From the NCBI GenBank assembly GCA_942159475.1, contig OW804096.1, forward strand, positions 41,539,744-41,603,743: a stretch of 64,000 bases of DNA. Reading direction: 5' to 3'. The position numbers were made by a program, and so were the translations under genes. Positions 38,977 to 53,960 of this stretch are shown here, in pieces. The notes beneath the pieces were generated by a model. It made no database searches. It worked only from the letters and a program-made list of their open reading frames with translations, and had not been told where the DNA came from. Positions within the stretch are counted from its first letter, which is position 1; every line of letters starts with the position of its first letter. This DNA comes from Sthenelais limicola. Its lineage: Eukaryota > Annelida > Polychaeta > Phyllodocida > Sigalionidae.

Positions 38977-39043
38977 ATGTTATCTGGTCATCAGCATTCT
39001 GCCGCCAAGCTGGCCATGCTTGCAGCACATCAGGATCATTTGA
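38977..39043 (+). CDS. Candidate distal alternative first exon of Pitx copy 1
   Basis: ATG at 38977 (A at -3; in-frame TGA at 38956-38958) opens 22 codons and one extra base before a consensus donor A|GTGAGT at 39044. The peptide begins MLSGHQHSAAKLAM and ends AHQDHL, with an amphipathic-helix look. The donor phase (1) is the phase that Pitx exon 2 at 46909 requires, and both standard Pitx first exons end in the same phase. Splicing to exon 2 would give a homeodomain protein with a short N-terminus, comparable to vertebrate Pitx2, which has short and long N-terminal isoforms from separate promoters. A TATTTAA at 38930-38936 is a weak TATA candidate. There is no transcript evidence, and it could belong to another gene or be chance. 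Confidence 0.4.
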
Positions 39044-39542
39044 GTGAGTAAATATTACATCATCCTTTTGAATTATTTTGTTTTACTACACATTAGTCAA
39101 CAAGAGTCAGGAGAGATAAGGTCCAATGTTCAGTTTTCAACTTCGTTTCCGTCAGGTCATAAAAAGGGTTGCACTCATACAATTCCTGGTGAGGTTTCAT
39201 AGTATTTTGTAAAAAAATTTATTTGGACTCAATTTAGACAATGATCTATATTCCCACGAGCTCCAAGAGTACTAGAGTACTACAGTTTAATGTGCTTATT
39301 GTATACATTGAAAATAATGATACATGTACTTCGAGTGTATTTATGGAGTCCCCCAGAAGGATTTTGAAGAGTAACTTTCAGGTTCGATAAATGGAGTGAT
39401 ACGTCCTATCGTTTATGACGTTAATATTTTAATGAAGGTCGTTTATTATCACGAACTAAGCAGTTGCACATACGCCGTCTTCATTATTTTATCTCCTGTG
39501 AGTATCATCTAGATAGGAGACATTTAGTAATGTAGGCCAGTG

Positions 39543-39584
39543 GTAGAGAGAGAGAGAGAGAGAGGCGGCGGGGGGGGGGGGGGG
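39543..39584 (+). repeat. (GA)n followed by a 15-G run
   Basis: GAGAGA repeats run into GGCGGC and then 15 G (39570-39584). Confidence 0.9.
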
Positions 39585-39959
39585 AGAAAAGATACTCTTG
39601 AAGGATATGCATAGATATTATGAATTGGAATGAAGGGGCATTTGATATAAAACGAGTGAGTGGTAGCTGTCTGTGTGGCGTTGGAGGTGGTAGGGGGAAA
39701 GGCGCGTGGAGACTGAAGCTATCAGCCGATAGCAGGATACGGGCTTTGATGCGATGAAGGGTGCAAACCCCGAGCCATCCCCTACAGAAGACGGGGATCA
39801 CCATCAAAGAGCACGTTAACACGAGGGGCTCATGGCTGCTCCCAACGACTCGCCAAACCACTCTCAGGCTCCATCGCTCGCGGCTCAAATCAGAATAAAA
39901 CAATTTAATGTTTGGATACCTCCCTTATCTCGCTCGATCCTTTTTAAAGGTGAACAAAA

Positions 39960-40270
39960 GCTGTGTGTAATGACGGTATCAGCGGCATGTGATCGCGTCC
40001 CAAATCCTCGCCGTCGCCGAAAGATAACCCTTCACGCGATCGTCGCGCGATCCCACTTTGATCTCTCATTCGCTTGCTTCATCAATACGCGATGGCATCG
40101 CGGCCGGCGATGATGACAATTATAGAGATGAGCGCTGAGCGTTTGATTGCGGACTAAGAGCGTATAATTGAGTGTTTGTAGCAATACCTGTACTGATCCG
40201 CTGAGATCGCCCGGTCGCCGTGGGCGTGTCGCCGCGACCAGCGACGCCAGATCCAGGGGGATCAGTAGAC
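39960..40270. promoter_or_regulatory. CpG-rich island, candidate cis-regulatory module
   Basis: Dense CG words (GTCGCCGAAAG, GATCGTCGCGCGATC, GGCATCGCGGCCGG), with TCF/LEF-like CTTTGATCT at about 40057 and homeodomain-like ACAATTAT. Several frames are open only because of the composition; none resembles a protein. It lies about 4.5 kb upstream of the Pitx copy 1 start. Confidence 0.3.
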
Positions 40271-42189
40271 AATCCCCAAGTAATGACGCCTGGAGGGCGC
40301 CTGGAGAGACCGACCACACCTACAGGAGGCTTCATGAATCTTCACTCACCTTCCTCATCGCCCGACTGGGGCTTTCTACATATACACACAGCTAAAACAT
40401 TCGCAGCAGACCTACAGAGGTGTGTTAGCATATTCGCTTCTGGAGTATACATTCCCCCCATACATGAATTTATTCAAACCGGTTTTTTGTAGCTGCGTGA
40501 AGTACATTTTCAAAGAGGAACAAAGTCAAAGTCAAATAATAGCATTCTCTGCTGTTTTAACAACGAAAAGTCGATTATATATTGCACAAAAGTGCCAAGC
40601 ATGACGCAGCAATTATATAAATGATATATTATCTATCCATAGATCTGCATACCGGTAATAACATTGTTTCCCTTCAGTACATCTCCAGTCAGAGTAACTT
40701 CTTAATTTATGTTGCCAAATTTAGAACTATTGGCAAGGCCTTCCATGACACGCACAATTTTGAAAAATAGGTTATGTAACCGAGCGCAGTCACAGATGAT
40801 ATTCATGATTCTAAGGCATCTTGTGGACACTATCTCTGTTAGAGATGGAGTGTGTGTAGGAAAATGGAGATACACACAAAGAAAAAGAATTAATAGGGGG
40901 AAAGTGAGGGATAGGTGTGAGATGGATAGAAAGAAAGAAATTAAAGAAGGCAGGAAAGAAAGAAAAAAAATGAATAAAGAAAGAAAGAAACGAGAGAACA
41001 AACAAAGTCCAAGATGAATTATAATGCTCACCACAATACGAGACCGGTATGCCATTATTGTATTGTATTTGCAACGTGGCGTAGAATTATAGATGGCATA
41101 CACATAAACAGTGAAGGCCATGTAAGAAAATCTTAACTGAATCAGTGATTTCTAGTGATTTTAGTGGTGCACAAAAAACATTAGTTCAATCATTCAGTAC
41201 CAAATCCTTCGTTGAAGTCGGCAAATCACAGTCACAATCTTGTAATTCCCGGTGGTATATAAAATGTGGCATGAAGATTGAGCATAGAATCAAGCGGTGT
41301 GTTCAGATATGCAAGGTTGAATTTTAAAGAGAAATATTTGCAGAATAAAAAATACATCATTAAAAAAGCTCCGTATTTGTTTTAGACAGCGTGGTATACG
41401 AATTGATTGATTACTTCTTTTATTTCGACTTAAATACAAAGAGAAATAGGGCGGAATGATAACATCTGCACATGGCAGCTCTTCCTGCTATATACAGCCA
41501 GTATCTATAATATTATAACAAGAAAGTCCTAGATGGACAACAATACATATTTTCAAACATTTGCGAATTATCATGTCGGAGGAAATAGAAAAGTATAATT
41601 ATGTTATGTCATAAATAATTACAAAGAAGGCGCAACCATGACATGAATGTAGTTAATTTGATTTGCATGTTTTTTGTGTGAAAAAAACAGGCTTTATGTA
41701 TATTTATAGATTTAGATTTAAGATATTTTCTATTCAGAAAGAGCATTACATCATTTGAGATTATTTTCAGCTGGTCATGATACAAGCATAAACTAATTCA
41801 TATATATCACATATTTTTCATCGTTAGTTATATCATGCAGCTCGAATACTCTTGGAAAGACATCATATACCCATTGTTCTATATTATATTATTTATTATC
41901 CTTCCGGAATACATTCGAAAAGAGCAACATAAGTCTCCTTCCCCAGACATGTTGATAGGCCACCATCTGCACAGGTCTAGTAACAACGATGCGATGAGAC
42001 GAGCAAATCATTGGTGGTTGAAATGCCACAACCAATTCATACATCATTAGCGACTCTCACAACATATGCGACCATTGCTTCCCCATACAGCACAGGTCTC
42101 CCCCATGATTACCTTAACTTGTCCAAACATTGATTCACTAACAGCTAGCTACAGCTTTGGGTCCCCACAAGTCACAAGTTCCTAACTGT

Positions 42190-42640
42190 GAGTTTTGTCT
42201 GTGTTCCGTAAGGTCGCGCCACTGCGCCGCGCCCTCGTCGATTGGGACGCCGACCCATCAAAGTGTCATTGTTTACTCCGAATTGATATTCGATCGGGGA
42301 GGGATCCGGTACCGCATTAGATAGTCCGAATGGATGTCGGAGACCCGGCCGTCGATATTAAGGACCTCTGCTTGTCAACCGACTGTTCTGACTTAACACC
42401 GCCCGCTTCTTCTACCCTAAGCCCAAAGCACAACCTTATACAAATTATCATCTCCATCGTAAGCCGATGGCATCAGGGCCGCGGCCCGAGGCTTCTGAAG
42501 AAATATAACATTGTCTTTGGCGGATAGAAGGGATTATGCGGAATGTGATGCCTCCAAATTGAGTTTCGTCTCCCAGCTAATCGAGCGGCCCGGGATTGGA
42601 AATTAATAGAAATAAAGTGACGTCCTGGCGCGGCGGGTCG
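42190..42640. promoter_or_regulatory. CpG-rich island, candidate cis-regulatory module
   Basis: CG-rich (GTCGCGCCACTGCGCCGCGCC) with CATTGTTTAC, a joined SOX- and forkhead-like word, at about 42270, and a K50-type GGATTA at about 42530. It lies 2.2-2.6 kb upstream of the Pitx copy 1 start codon. The only support is composition and motifs. Confidence 0.3.
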
Positions 42641-44610
42641 GGTATGGATGTGAGTTTCATAATGCACAAAAATCAGAGTGAAGGGCTGAGCAGGGCTGGA
42701 TTTAGGAGGACCAGGGTCGATAGGGGCTGTCGGTGTGTGGTGTCGACTCCAATATCACGACCACAAGCACTAAATAAACCATTCAGCCACGTAAATCCTG
42801 ACCATGCAGTTGTGGTGGAAGAGAACAACTTAGCAGACATTTTCACTCTCCGCAACAGAAACCAGCACCGCCTCTTTTTTCTTGCATTTTCACTTTTAAA
42901 AAGAAACAGCTGATTTTATTTTAAAATATGTTCCCCTTTTCGTGTTTACCATCTACCAGAAAGCGAATCTTTAACAAAAAATAGATGGAAATAAGTAATA
43001 CAAAATAAAAGACCATAATTTGGGCTTTTCATGACAACATAACAAAGGCAACTTTCACAGAGGACATTTTTTTAAATATTACACCAGGTCTACAACAATA
43101 AAAGGGAAAAGACCTTGAACTTCATGGCACGAAAATAGCCAGAAAAGAAGCATGTTCCCAAGGTCTATCAATACTTTACTCTGGGTTATTTTGGGTCTGC
43201 AAACACTTGGAGTTCATCTATGGGAAATAGCCAACAAAGCTTCTCAATATCTCAAGCTTCTCTTTATTCCGCAACGGATTGCCTTATATAGTGCATACAA
43301 GCTTTCCTTATCCCAGCCCTCTCTACGTTGGTATTTACAGCCATAACAATACAATGGCTAATTACAGTAGAAAAACACCATCTCTTCCCTTTATAATGAG
43401 CATGGGAAAGCTGAGTAAGTCCAAAAATCCCGGTGTCATTCAGACCGGACTTGAGCAGGTTTTGGCCTTACGCAATGACCTTCAATTGACAAAGGCCTGT
43501 TGTAAGCTAACAGTCGTGTCCCCAGCTGCACTTCTCAGGGTAAAATATCAACCTTCACAGTCACTGGATGAAGCTTAAAGGAATTGAAGTGGATATGTAC
43601 ACATATATGGTTAGCATCAGCAGTATATCATATAGGGGGGAAGTACCCTAACAGAAAATGTTTACAAAGTCATAGCTGAAGTAAAATCGCCATGCGCGTT
43701 GTGTAGAGAGGAAGCTGGTAGCTAATGGGTTTTGACACTCGATTATTGTTTCAGTTCAATAGGAAATAGGCAATTGTCTTGGTAGCGCTAAAGCAAAGGT
43801 GTAATTGAGACCAATTGAGACGGGGGGATTGGGGTGCATCCTGACGATCATGTCAACATTGAAGCCTCATCAGCCCTAGGGATGAGGGGGTGCTCATTAG
43901 AATAAGCAATGCTGCTTTATCTATCACAAGAGAGATACACCACCAATGCCATCGCGCTCTCTCCCTCCCCTCTCTGTCTCTTTGACATCAATATACCCCC
44001 GTCCCACCCCTTCCTCACCACCCCATCACCCCTTACCGCCCCCCCCACCACCACACCACACACATCTGGACTGCCACTGTACCGAAGCGCCCCCTCCAGT
44101 CATTGGCCAGTACTACAGTGAGGCCATTTATACCCCCGCTGTACAGAAGAGAGCGATGGTTTCTGGCTGCAGCAGTCGTAGCGAAAGGACATCAGCTGGG
44201 CTCAGGTTGAGAGGGTGTGGCGGTCTCGCATTATAGACAGGCCTCTTTACCCGGGATCACAATCCGACTAGCTGGCATCTAGAAAGGATTTACATCGCAG
44301 CAGACGCTTGTCTTTTCTATTCGCCGGACCGGGCCTAAAGCTGGTGAGAGGCAGGGAAACCCTAGTCAAACAACACTGGAGAGAGGGGGAAAGAGAGAGA
44401 GCATTGGGCTTTATTATACTCGCGCCTGTCTGATGCGTAGAGAGGAGGGCTTTTCTGCAAGTGTAGGAGAAGAGTTAACTGGTCACCCCGCTGAGTCCGA
44501 ACAATACCAGCAAGACAAGGAAGCAGTGCTCTTAATGATAAAGCAGCAATACTACAGTCGGCTCTCTGAGGAACGCTATTCAAAGCATTAAGCTCTGGGT
44601 TGGAACACTG

Positions 44611-44620
44611 TATATAAAGG
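44611..44620 (+). promoter_or_regulatory. TATA box of Pitx copy 1
   Basis: TATATAAAGG lies 189 bp before the start codon. With a start site about 30 bp downstream (near 44640-44650), the 5' leader would be about 160 nt. The leader between here and 44809 has no upstream ATG, and an in-frame TAA precedes the start codon by about 60 nt. Confidence 0.6.
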
Positions 44621-44808
44621 TTACTATTGCCTCTTTTGCATTGTAGTTTTTGAAACGGTTCCTCTGATTTTTGTTTGCGGCCTTGAACTTAATCTGGAGC
44701 AGACGCTATACCACTATACTGCCATCGATATATACACACATATATATATAGTAAACGTACATTAATATCATCGCTTCAAGAATTTTCTCGGGGAGGCTGA
44801 TTGGTTTA

Positions 44809-48617
<3,809 letters not shown>

Positions 48618-49111
48618 TGAACTTATAAAAGCTCGACTGGATGCTCCACTTTCATTTGTCAATGAATTACCATATAAATCACCACCCTGACTATATCACT
48701 TATGAATAGACGAACAAAACCCTTCCACGAAGGATATAATTATGTATAGACGCGCTGAAAGGACAGTGATGAAATGATTCATAAGCGTACACTTACAAAC
48801 TAATTGGGATACAACGATTGCTTATCAAGATGTTGGAAGGGATAGGTTTGTAAATTGCTGCAAATTAATACAGACCCCCTCGAAGAGCATATACATATGC
48901 GTTCACTATTTGTATGGTCTTTTCCCAGGTTTGAAAACTCTCACTCACAGAAATGCTTAAAATGGTTCTAATAAGGAAATGCTTAAAAGAAGAAATATTG
49001 AAATCCTTCCACGAGGTTCTGATTTATCAAAATGCATCGCGTAATATTTGATAATATGCGTTTAACTAATTAATATGCAAATCAATAAATAGAAAACAAA
49101 ATACAATAAAA
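48618..49111 (+). terminator. Probable 3' UTR and polyadenylation signals of Pitx copy 1
   Basis: The first AATAAA hexamers after the stop are near 49084 and 49106, giving a 3' UTR of about 480-510 nt. A later ATTAAA near 49646 is an alternative. No GU-rich element was assessed. Confidence 0.4.
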
Positions 49112-50761
49112 AGCCAAGACTCCACGTATACATGGAACCATCATATAGGTATTGATGGCAAAACGGAGAACTGAGTATAAAATAAGAACATCGAGGACAT
49201 TCAGACTCGTATGAAGAAATCAAATATAGTGATACGCCATGCACTGAAACTATGATAGTAAATTGTAAATAATGAATATAGGACAGTGCTGTACAGTGTA
49301 TTGATAAGAATGTTACTCCTTTGGACTATAAACTTGTCGTTAGAAGGGGAGAAAGTGGCTCGTTAATGCTGTTTGTGCTTTGTATATAAAAATCATTATG
49401 ATAATTCTGTCAGCAATTGCAACGTGAAGTGCAAGTTGTGTGTCTGGAGTCGGTGGTACTGCCGATCTTATATGATATAAATAGGACTACCACAAAGACT
49501 TAGTTTCACTGAATGTGTTCTATAGCTGCTATTGTTACAGTATACTGTTTATGAAACCTACATTTTCTTCCTCTTCTGTGCGACATAAACATACACACTT
49601 ACCGAGCTACTTAACGATGTAAGTATTGTCTTACCAGTTAATTTAATTAAAATATTTTGTATTTTATTCCGTGTTAAACTTGTGTTTTTATAACTTATAC
49701 CTTGTATAGCTTGTGATGTTCGAAGCATTGGTACAATGAAGAAAGATAAAAAAAAGAATACTCGCTCTTATTTTTCCGCTGAAAATCTTCATTGAAGGTA
49801 AAATGTGCACGAATTCCGAAAAAAAACTCCCTTGTTTTTGAAGTAATCCTCTCAAACATGCATTTTATAACTTAGTATATTCTTACCAGTTTGACATTTG
49901 GATTTTTTAAAATCAAAGCTTATCCATTGGATGGATCAGACAGAAAAGGGCAACAGGACTGGGAACAATGGCAGATTCGTTAAATAGGAACAATGGTTAT
50001 TGGTCAGCATCACAGTCACTAAAACAACCCTCTCCAAACGCCATTACTTTAGTATACTTCCCAAGGGTGAAAACAACTGCTAAAAGTCACATTCATTTCA
50101 CCTTCTTTGTACTACTGCGTTATTAATCTACACTACATTTACTTAGAAAGACATTCTTTATATTGTTATAAGAGGCCAGACAATTTCTATTTGACGCATA
50201 CTTGGGTTCCAACAGTTTTCAGGCGTTGCCTATGTTACAATTTGTAAATCATTTATACAATTTGCAATACTGTTTTGAGTATATCTTCAACTGGCAAACA
50301 TATCTCCATATCGCAAGGATCGACCAGTTTAATGATTAATGAGGTTATTTCTTGTTCTAAGGAGGCATGCCATTTTGGTTTCTTAGTCAAAATTACGTAA
50401 AAGTATAACACAGGACCGAGATATAATCACAGAGATATAAACATCTCACGAAAAGAAAACACCACCAACCTGGATACTCACAAATACTGAGTCGCAACGT
50501 TTGTAAACACTCTCCTATCTGTTAATATCTAGCTCAACATTACCCTTATCATCTGCTTTAAGAGGTCAATTTCGCTACATGTCACACTGAGATGTAACGG
50601 GGAATCGAAGCATCATTCTCCGGGGAATTCAGCCTTGATTCCCGGTCTCAGTGTGCTCTCCCACCCCTTGCCCTCAACTCTCCTGGGTCGCATGCACACA
50701 ACGACTCAACCTAACAATCAGTCTCCAGTCCATGGCTCGGCCACACTGTGGATCTCCTTAT

Positions 50762-50778
50762 TGACCTCTAGTTGACCT
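50762..50778 (-). promoter_or_regulatory. Perfect DR5 nuclear-receptor element (RARE type)
   Basis: TGACCT, five bases, TGACCT; on the minus strand AGGTCA-ACTAG-AGGTCA, the textbook retinoic-acid-receptor/RXR DR5 element. A further GGGTCA half-site follows at about 50791. It lies 2.1 kb after the stop codon of Pitx copy 1 and 5.9 kb before copy 2. The match is exact; function is inferred. Confidence 0.55.
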
Positions 50779-53589
50779 ACGTGGCCCCAGGGGTCACTCT
50801 TGGATCTCCATCATCGACTGACACCTTGTGGTTAAGTTAAGGGAGACAGGATTTGATGAAGGGAGGCTGTCTTCTCTGCTTACATGGGTATAGATCGAAG
50901 GACCCCTACCGGCAAGGGGGTGGGTGGGAAAAGGGGGGAGGGGGAGGTCTACAAGGTGAGGCCAATGTTTCAGAGGTCAATATCGACTAGATCTGCTCAA
51001 ATGGGTCAAATGGAAACATTTTGGAACGACGATATATTCTCTTCGTCGTAGAAACGAGATAAAAACCCATGAAAGCAACCTATAATTAAGTTATGCGTAT
51101 TTCTTCTAAAATGAATATTAAATTGATGCATTATGATACATGCATATACATTTACTTGTGTGGATTTCTTTGCATCAGGACTAATATATATGAAGCTAAC
51201 CGCCATGATAGATTTGTTATAGGGATATTTGCATGGGATTTAGGGAGCTTTACGTTAACGAATTGTAAATATTGGAACTACATTCTATCCCCATCGAAAC
51301 TGTTGCAATCTACGCCTGTAACATGTTTCATTCAGCGGCGAGATAGCATCCATTAAGGACAGAGAGATATGATCATCGAAACATTTAATCTCCTTAGTTA
51401 CATCATGATGAGTATCCACAAAACACTAGATACAAGCAGACTTGATCCTCTCTAACCCAGTACTGGATTATCGGGGTCTGCACATTCCAATCTCCTCCGG
51501 CTGCATTCGAAACGCAAACAAATCCTCATAAAATGTATCTTGTGAATTTTCACTTGATTTCCAGTTCAAACCAGACTCCAACACGACAGGAAAACGTCAG
51601 ACATTTACTTAGAATTATATAATTCATTTATATTACCAAAAATTGACATATTCATGTTAGATTCAGCGCGAATGATACAGATGCGAAATGACAATAGGAT
51701 GGGGAGTTTCCGAACGCACATGAGTTAATGGGCAAGGGACGCGAGCAGAAGCGCTGTGTTTACTTGGTGGCGCCTCTGCTTATGGGAGAAGGGTAAGGCT
51801 CTCAACAACTGTTTAGTCAAGCCCGATATTAATTGTAATTAAATATGGTTCCTGCGTAAGTCTGCATAATGCGGAAGATACGAGTTAAGCTACTTAGTAA
51901 TGAAACCGGAGATATGTTTGCCACTCACTCCATATTGACCCCATTATAAGGAGAGTTTCCTAGCATCTCTATATTATATATTGCGGGCAGTTGACTTAAC
52001 TACGAGGTCATCCGTTAATTGGTAACCTTATCCTAAGCAAACAAATCTAGTATTATATTATATCAAACATTTCTAAATTACGTAGACACATTATGTGTAA
52101 CTAAACTTGCTATCGAGCTATTTCAATATCTCCCGATATGTTCATTCATCCTCTCCGTTGGTATCTTTAATATCATTTCTAATTATCATGTCTACATTTT
52201 CAATAAGCTTTCAATGCCACATTCAGAAAAATAAATATTGAATTCATCATCAATGCATGTTTGTTTTTTTTAAATATTTTTTTTTAATTCAGGCTTGATC
52301 AATATTTAGTATGATTACATTTCAGGTCAATCAATATAGAAAATACACATATAACCATATAGCGTGAATACTTCCATGTGTCGCCTGACTTTCATAATCA
52401 ATGCTATACCATGAGATACTATGCAGTATAGAAAGAGAAAAGAAAAAGATGTCATCCACGAGAGCAAATAATCAGTGATAAAAAGGTATACTATAACAAA
52501 GTTAAACAAAAAAAGAAAGATTTGGCGCCGTACACATCACATTATATCCCTTTTAAAAGCATGATATTCATTCCTAGTTATATGAGCAATTCATATACAG
52601 TCAATCCAATGAGTCAAATTTTAATTCAAACTTAACTAGTCTCGTTTTAGGTACAAATTGATATGTAGCTAGTAAGTTTCGTAAATTGTCTTGTTTGGAT
52701 AAAGCAATGATAATAATCTGAGATGAAAGAATGTAATATGATACAATATATTGTTAAGTAGTTTGTGAAGCAGACAAAAGTTGTTGTTTGTTTTTATTGA
52801 AGAAGGCAGCATGTTATTTAATATTTATTACAACGGTTAGCTTGACGGGGATACATTTACTGGGTGCAGCTGGTTCGGGTTAAAAATAAACATGTGGGAA
52901 TTATCACAAAACAAATCCTTTAAATGTTTACAATCCCGGACTCATACGTCCATTTATGACCCATATTATACTTTCACACACTGACAGTACCCATGTATAC
53001 AACGTTAAATAGAATAAGACTTATTTCGGAGCACAGGAAACATGTAGATTTAATATCTTGTTATAGGAAGGTGGTCATGCTGCATCCAATAAAATCTGAT
53101 ATGGGCAGACAAGATTACAACTTTCAGGTTTTTCAAACATCACACATCGTAATTGAATTTGTCTGGCGAGTTACAGCGTGAAACAGAAAAGGGACCATTT
53201 CCAAACACTTATTTTTGACATCTTCTGGAAACTGTCACACTTAGTTAAAATCTCGAGCAAGCAGTCTCAGGGGGGAGATGGTGAGAGGGGAAGTTTTAGC
53301 AGAGACATCGGGAGAGGGGAAAGGGAAGGCAGGGAGGAAAAATGACGAATGGAAAGGAAAGGAAGCAATGGGAGAAGATAGGAGAGACGGCACTATTATT
53401 AAAAGGAATCAAGGGAGATGTCAATAAAGGACATCAGATGCAGTAGCATGTGGTGTTCTGGGATGCGCTCTGTTTGAACGCATGGGCACTATCGATATCG
53501 TTCATGCATGTTCTGCTAATCTTTGGCAGGCACTCCTGCCGACCACACGCACTTAATAAGATTTTAATTAACTGCTGATAGGTCTGACG

Positions 53590-53960
53590 ACTGCGAAATT
53601 AGCGATTGTTGTAGGGTGTGGAGAGAATACTTCGACCAGAGGGAATTGCCTCAGCGTAGAGGACACACTCCAACGCGCGCATCAGTCGCTTGAGAGCGCT
53701 ATTTGACGCGCTCATAATAAGTCGCTGATAGCGTCCATTTTTCCCTCCATCGCGCGTCATAATTTCCCCCAGAAGTGGCAAATGATGTGAAAGTTGGCTT
53801 GAATTGGCGACTGTCGCCGACTCCCGACGGGTTAGGGTGCCAGTCTGAGGACCTTGCGTTGCGGGATGCGCGCGCAGCCAACCGGAAGTGGCACAAACGT
53901 CTCCTTAGATTCCCATTGGGCGGGCGCCCTTTCGATCCTGTATTCAGAAGTCAATGCCCA
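53590..53960. promoter_or_regulatory. CpG-rich island, candidate cis-regulatory module
   Basis: Dense CG words (CAACGCGCGCATC, GACGCGCTC, ATCGCGCGTC), a SOX-like GCGATTGTTG at about 53600 and an ETS consensus ACCGGAAGTG at about 53880. Several overlapping frames on both strands are open because of composition. It lies 2.7 kb before the start of Pitx copy 2. Confidence 0.3.

Larger units (their letters stand above)
39044..44610. other. Noncoding upstream region of Pitx copy 1
   Basis: If the distal exon is real this is its intron. It contains GA and G simple repeats (39543-39584), two CpG-rich islands listed separately, a GAAA-rich low-complexity stretch (40900-41000) and a CT/C-rich stretch (43960-44060). 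No other coding exon was recognised. Confidence 0.45.
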
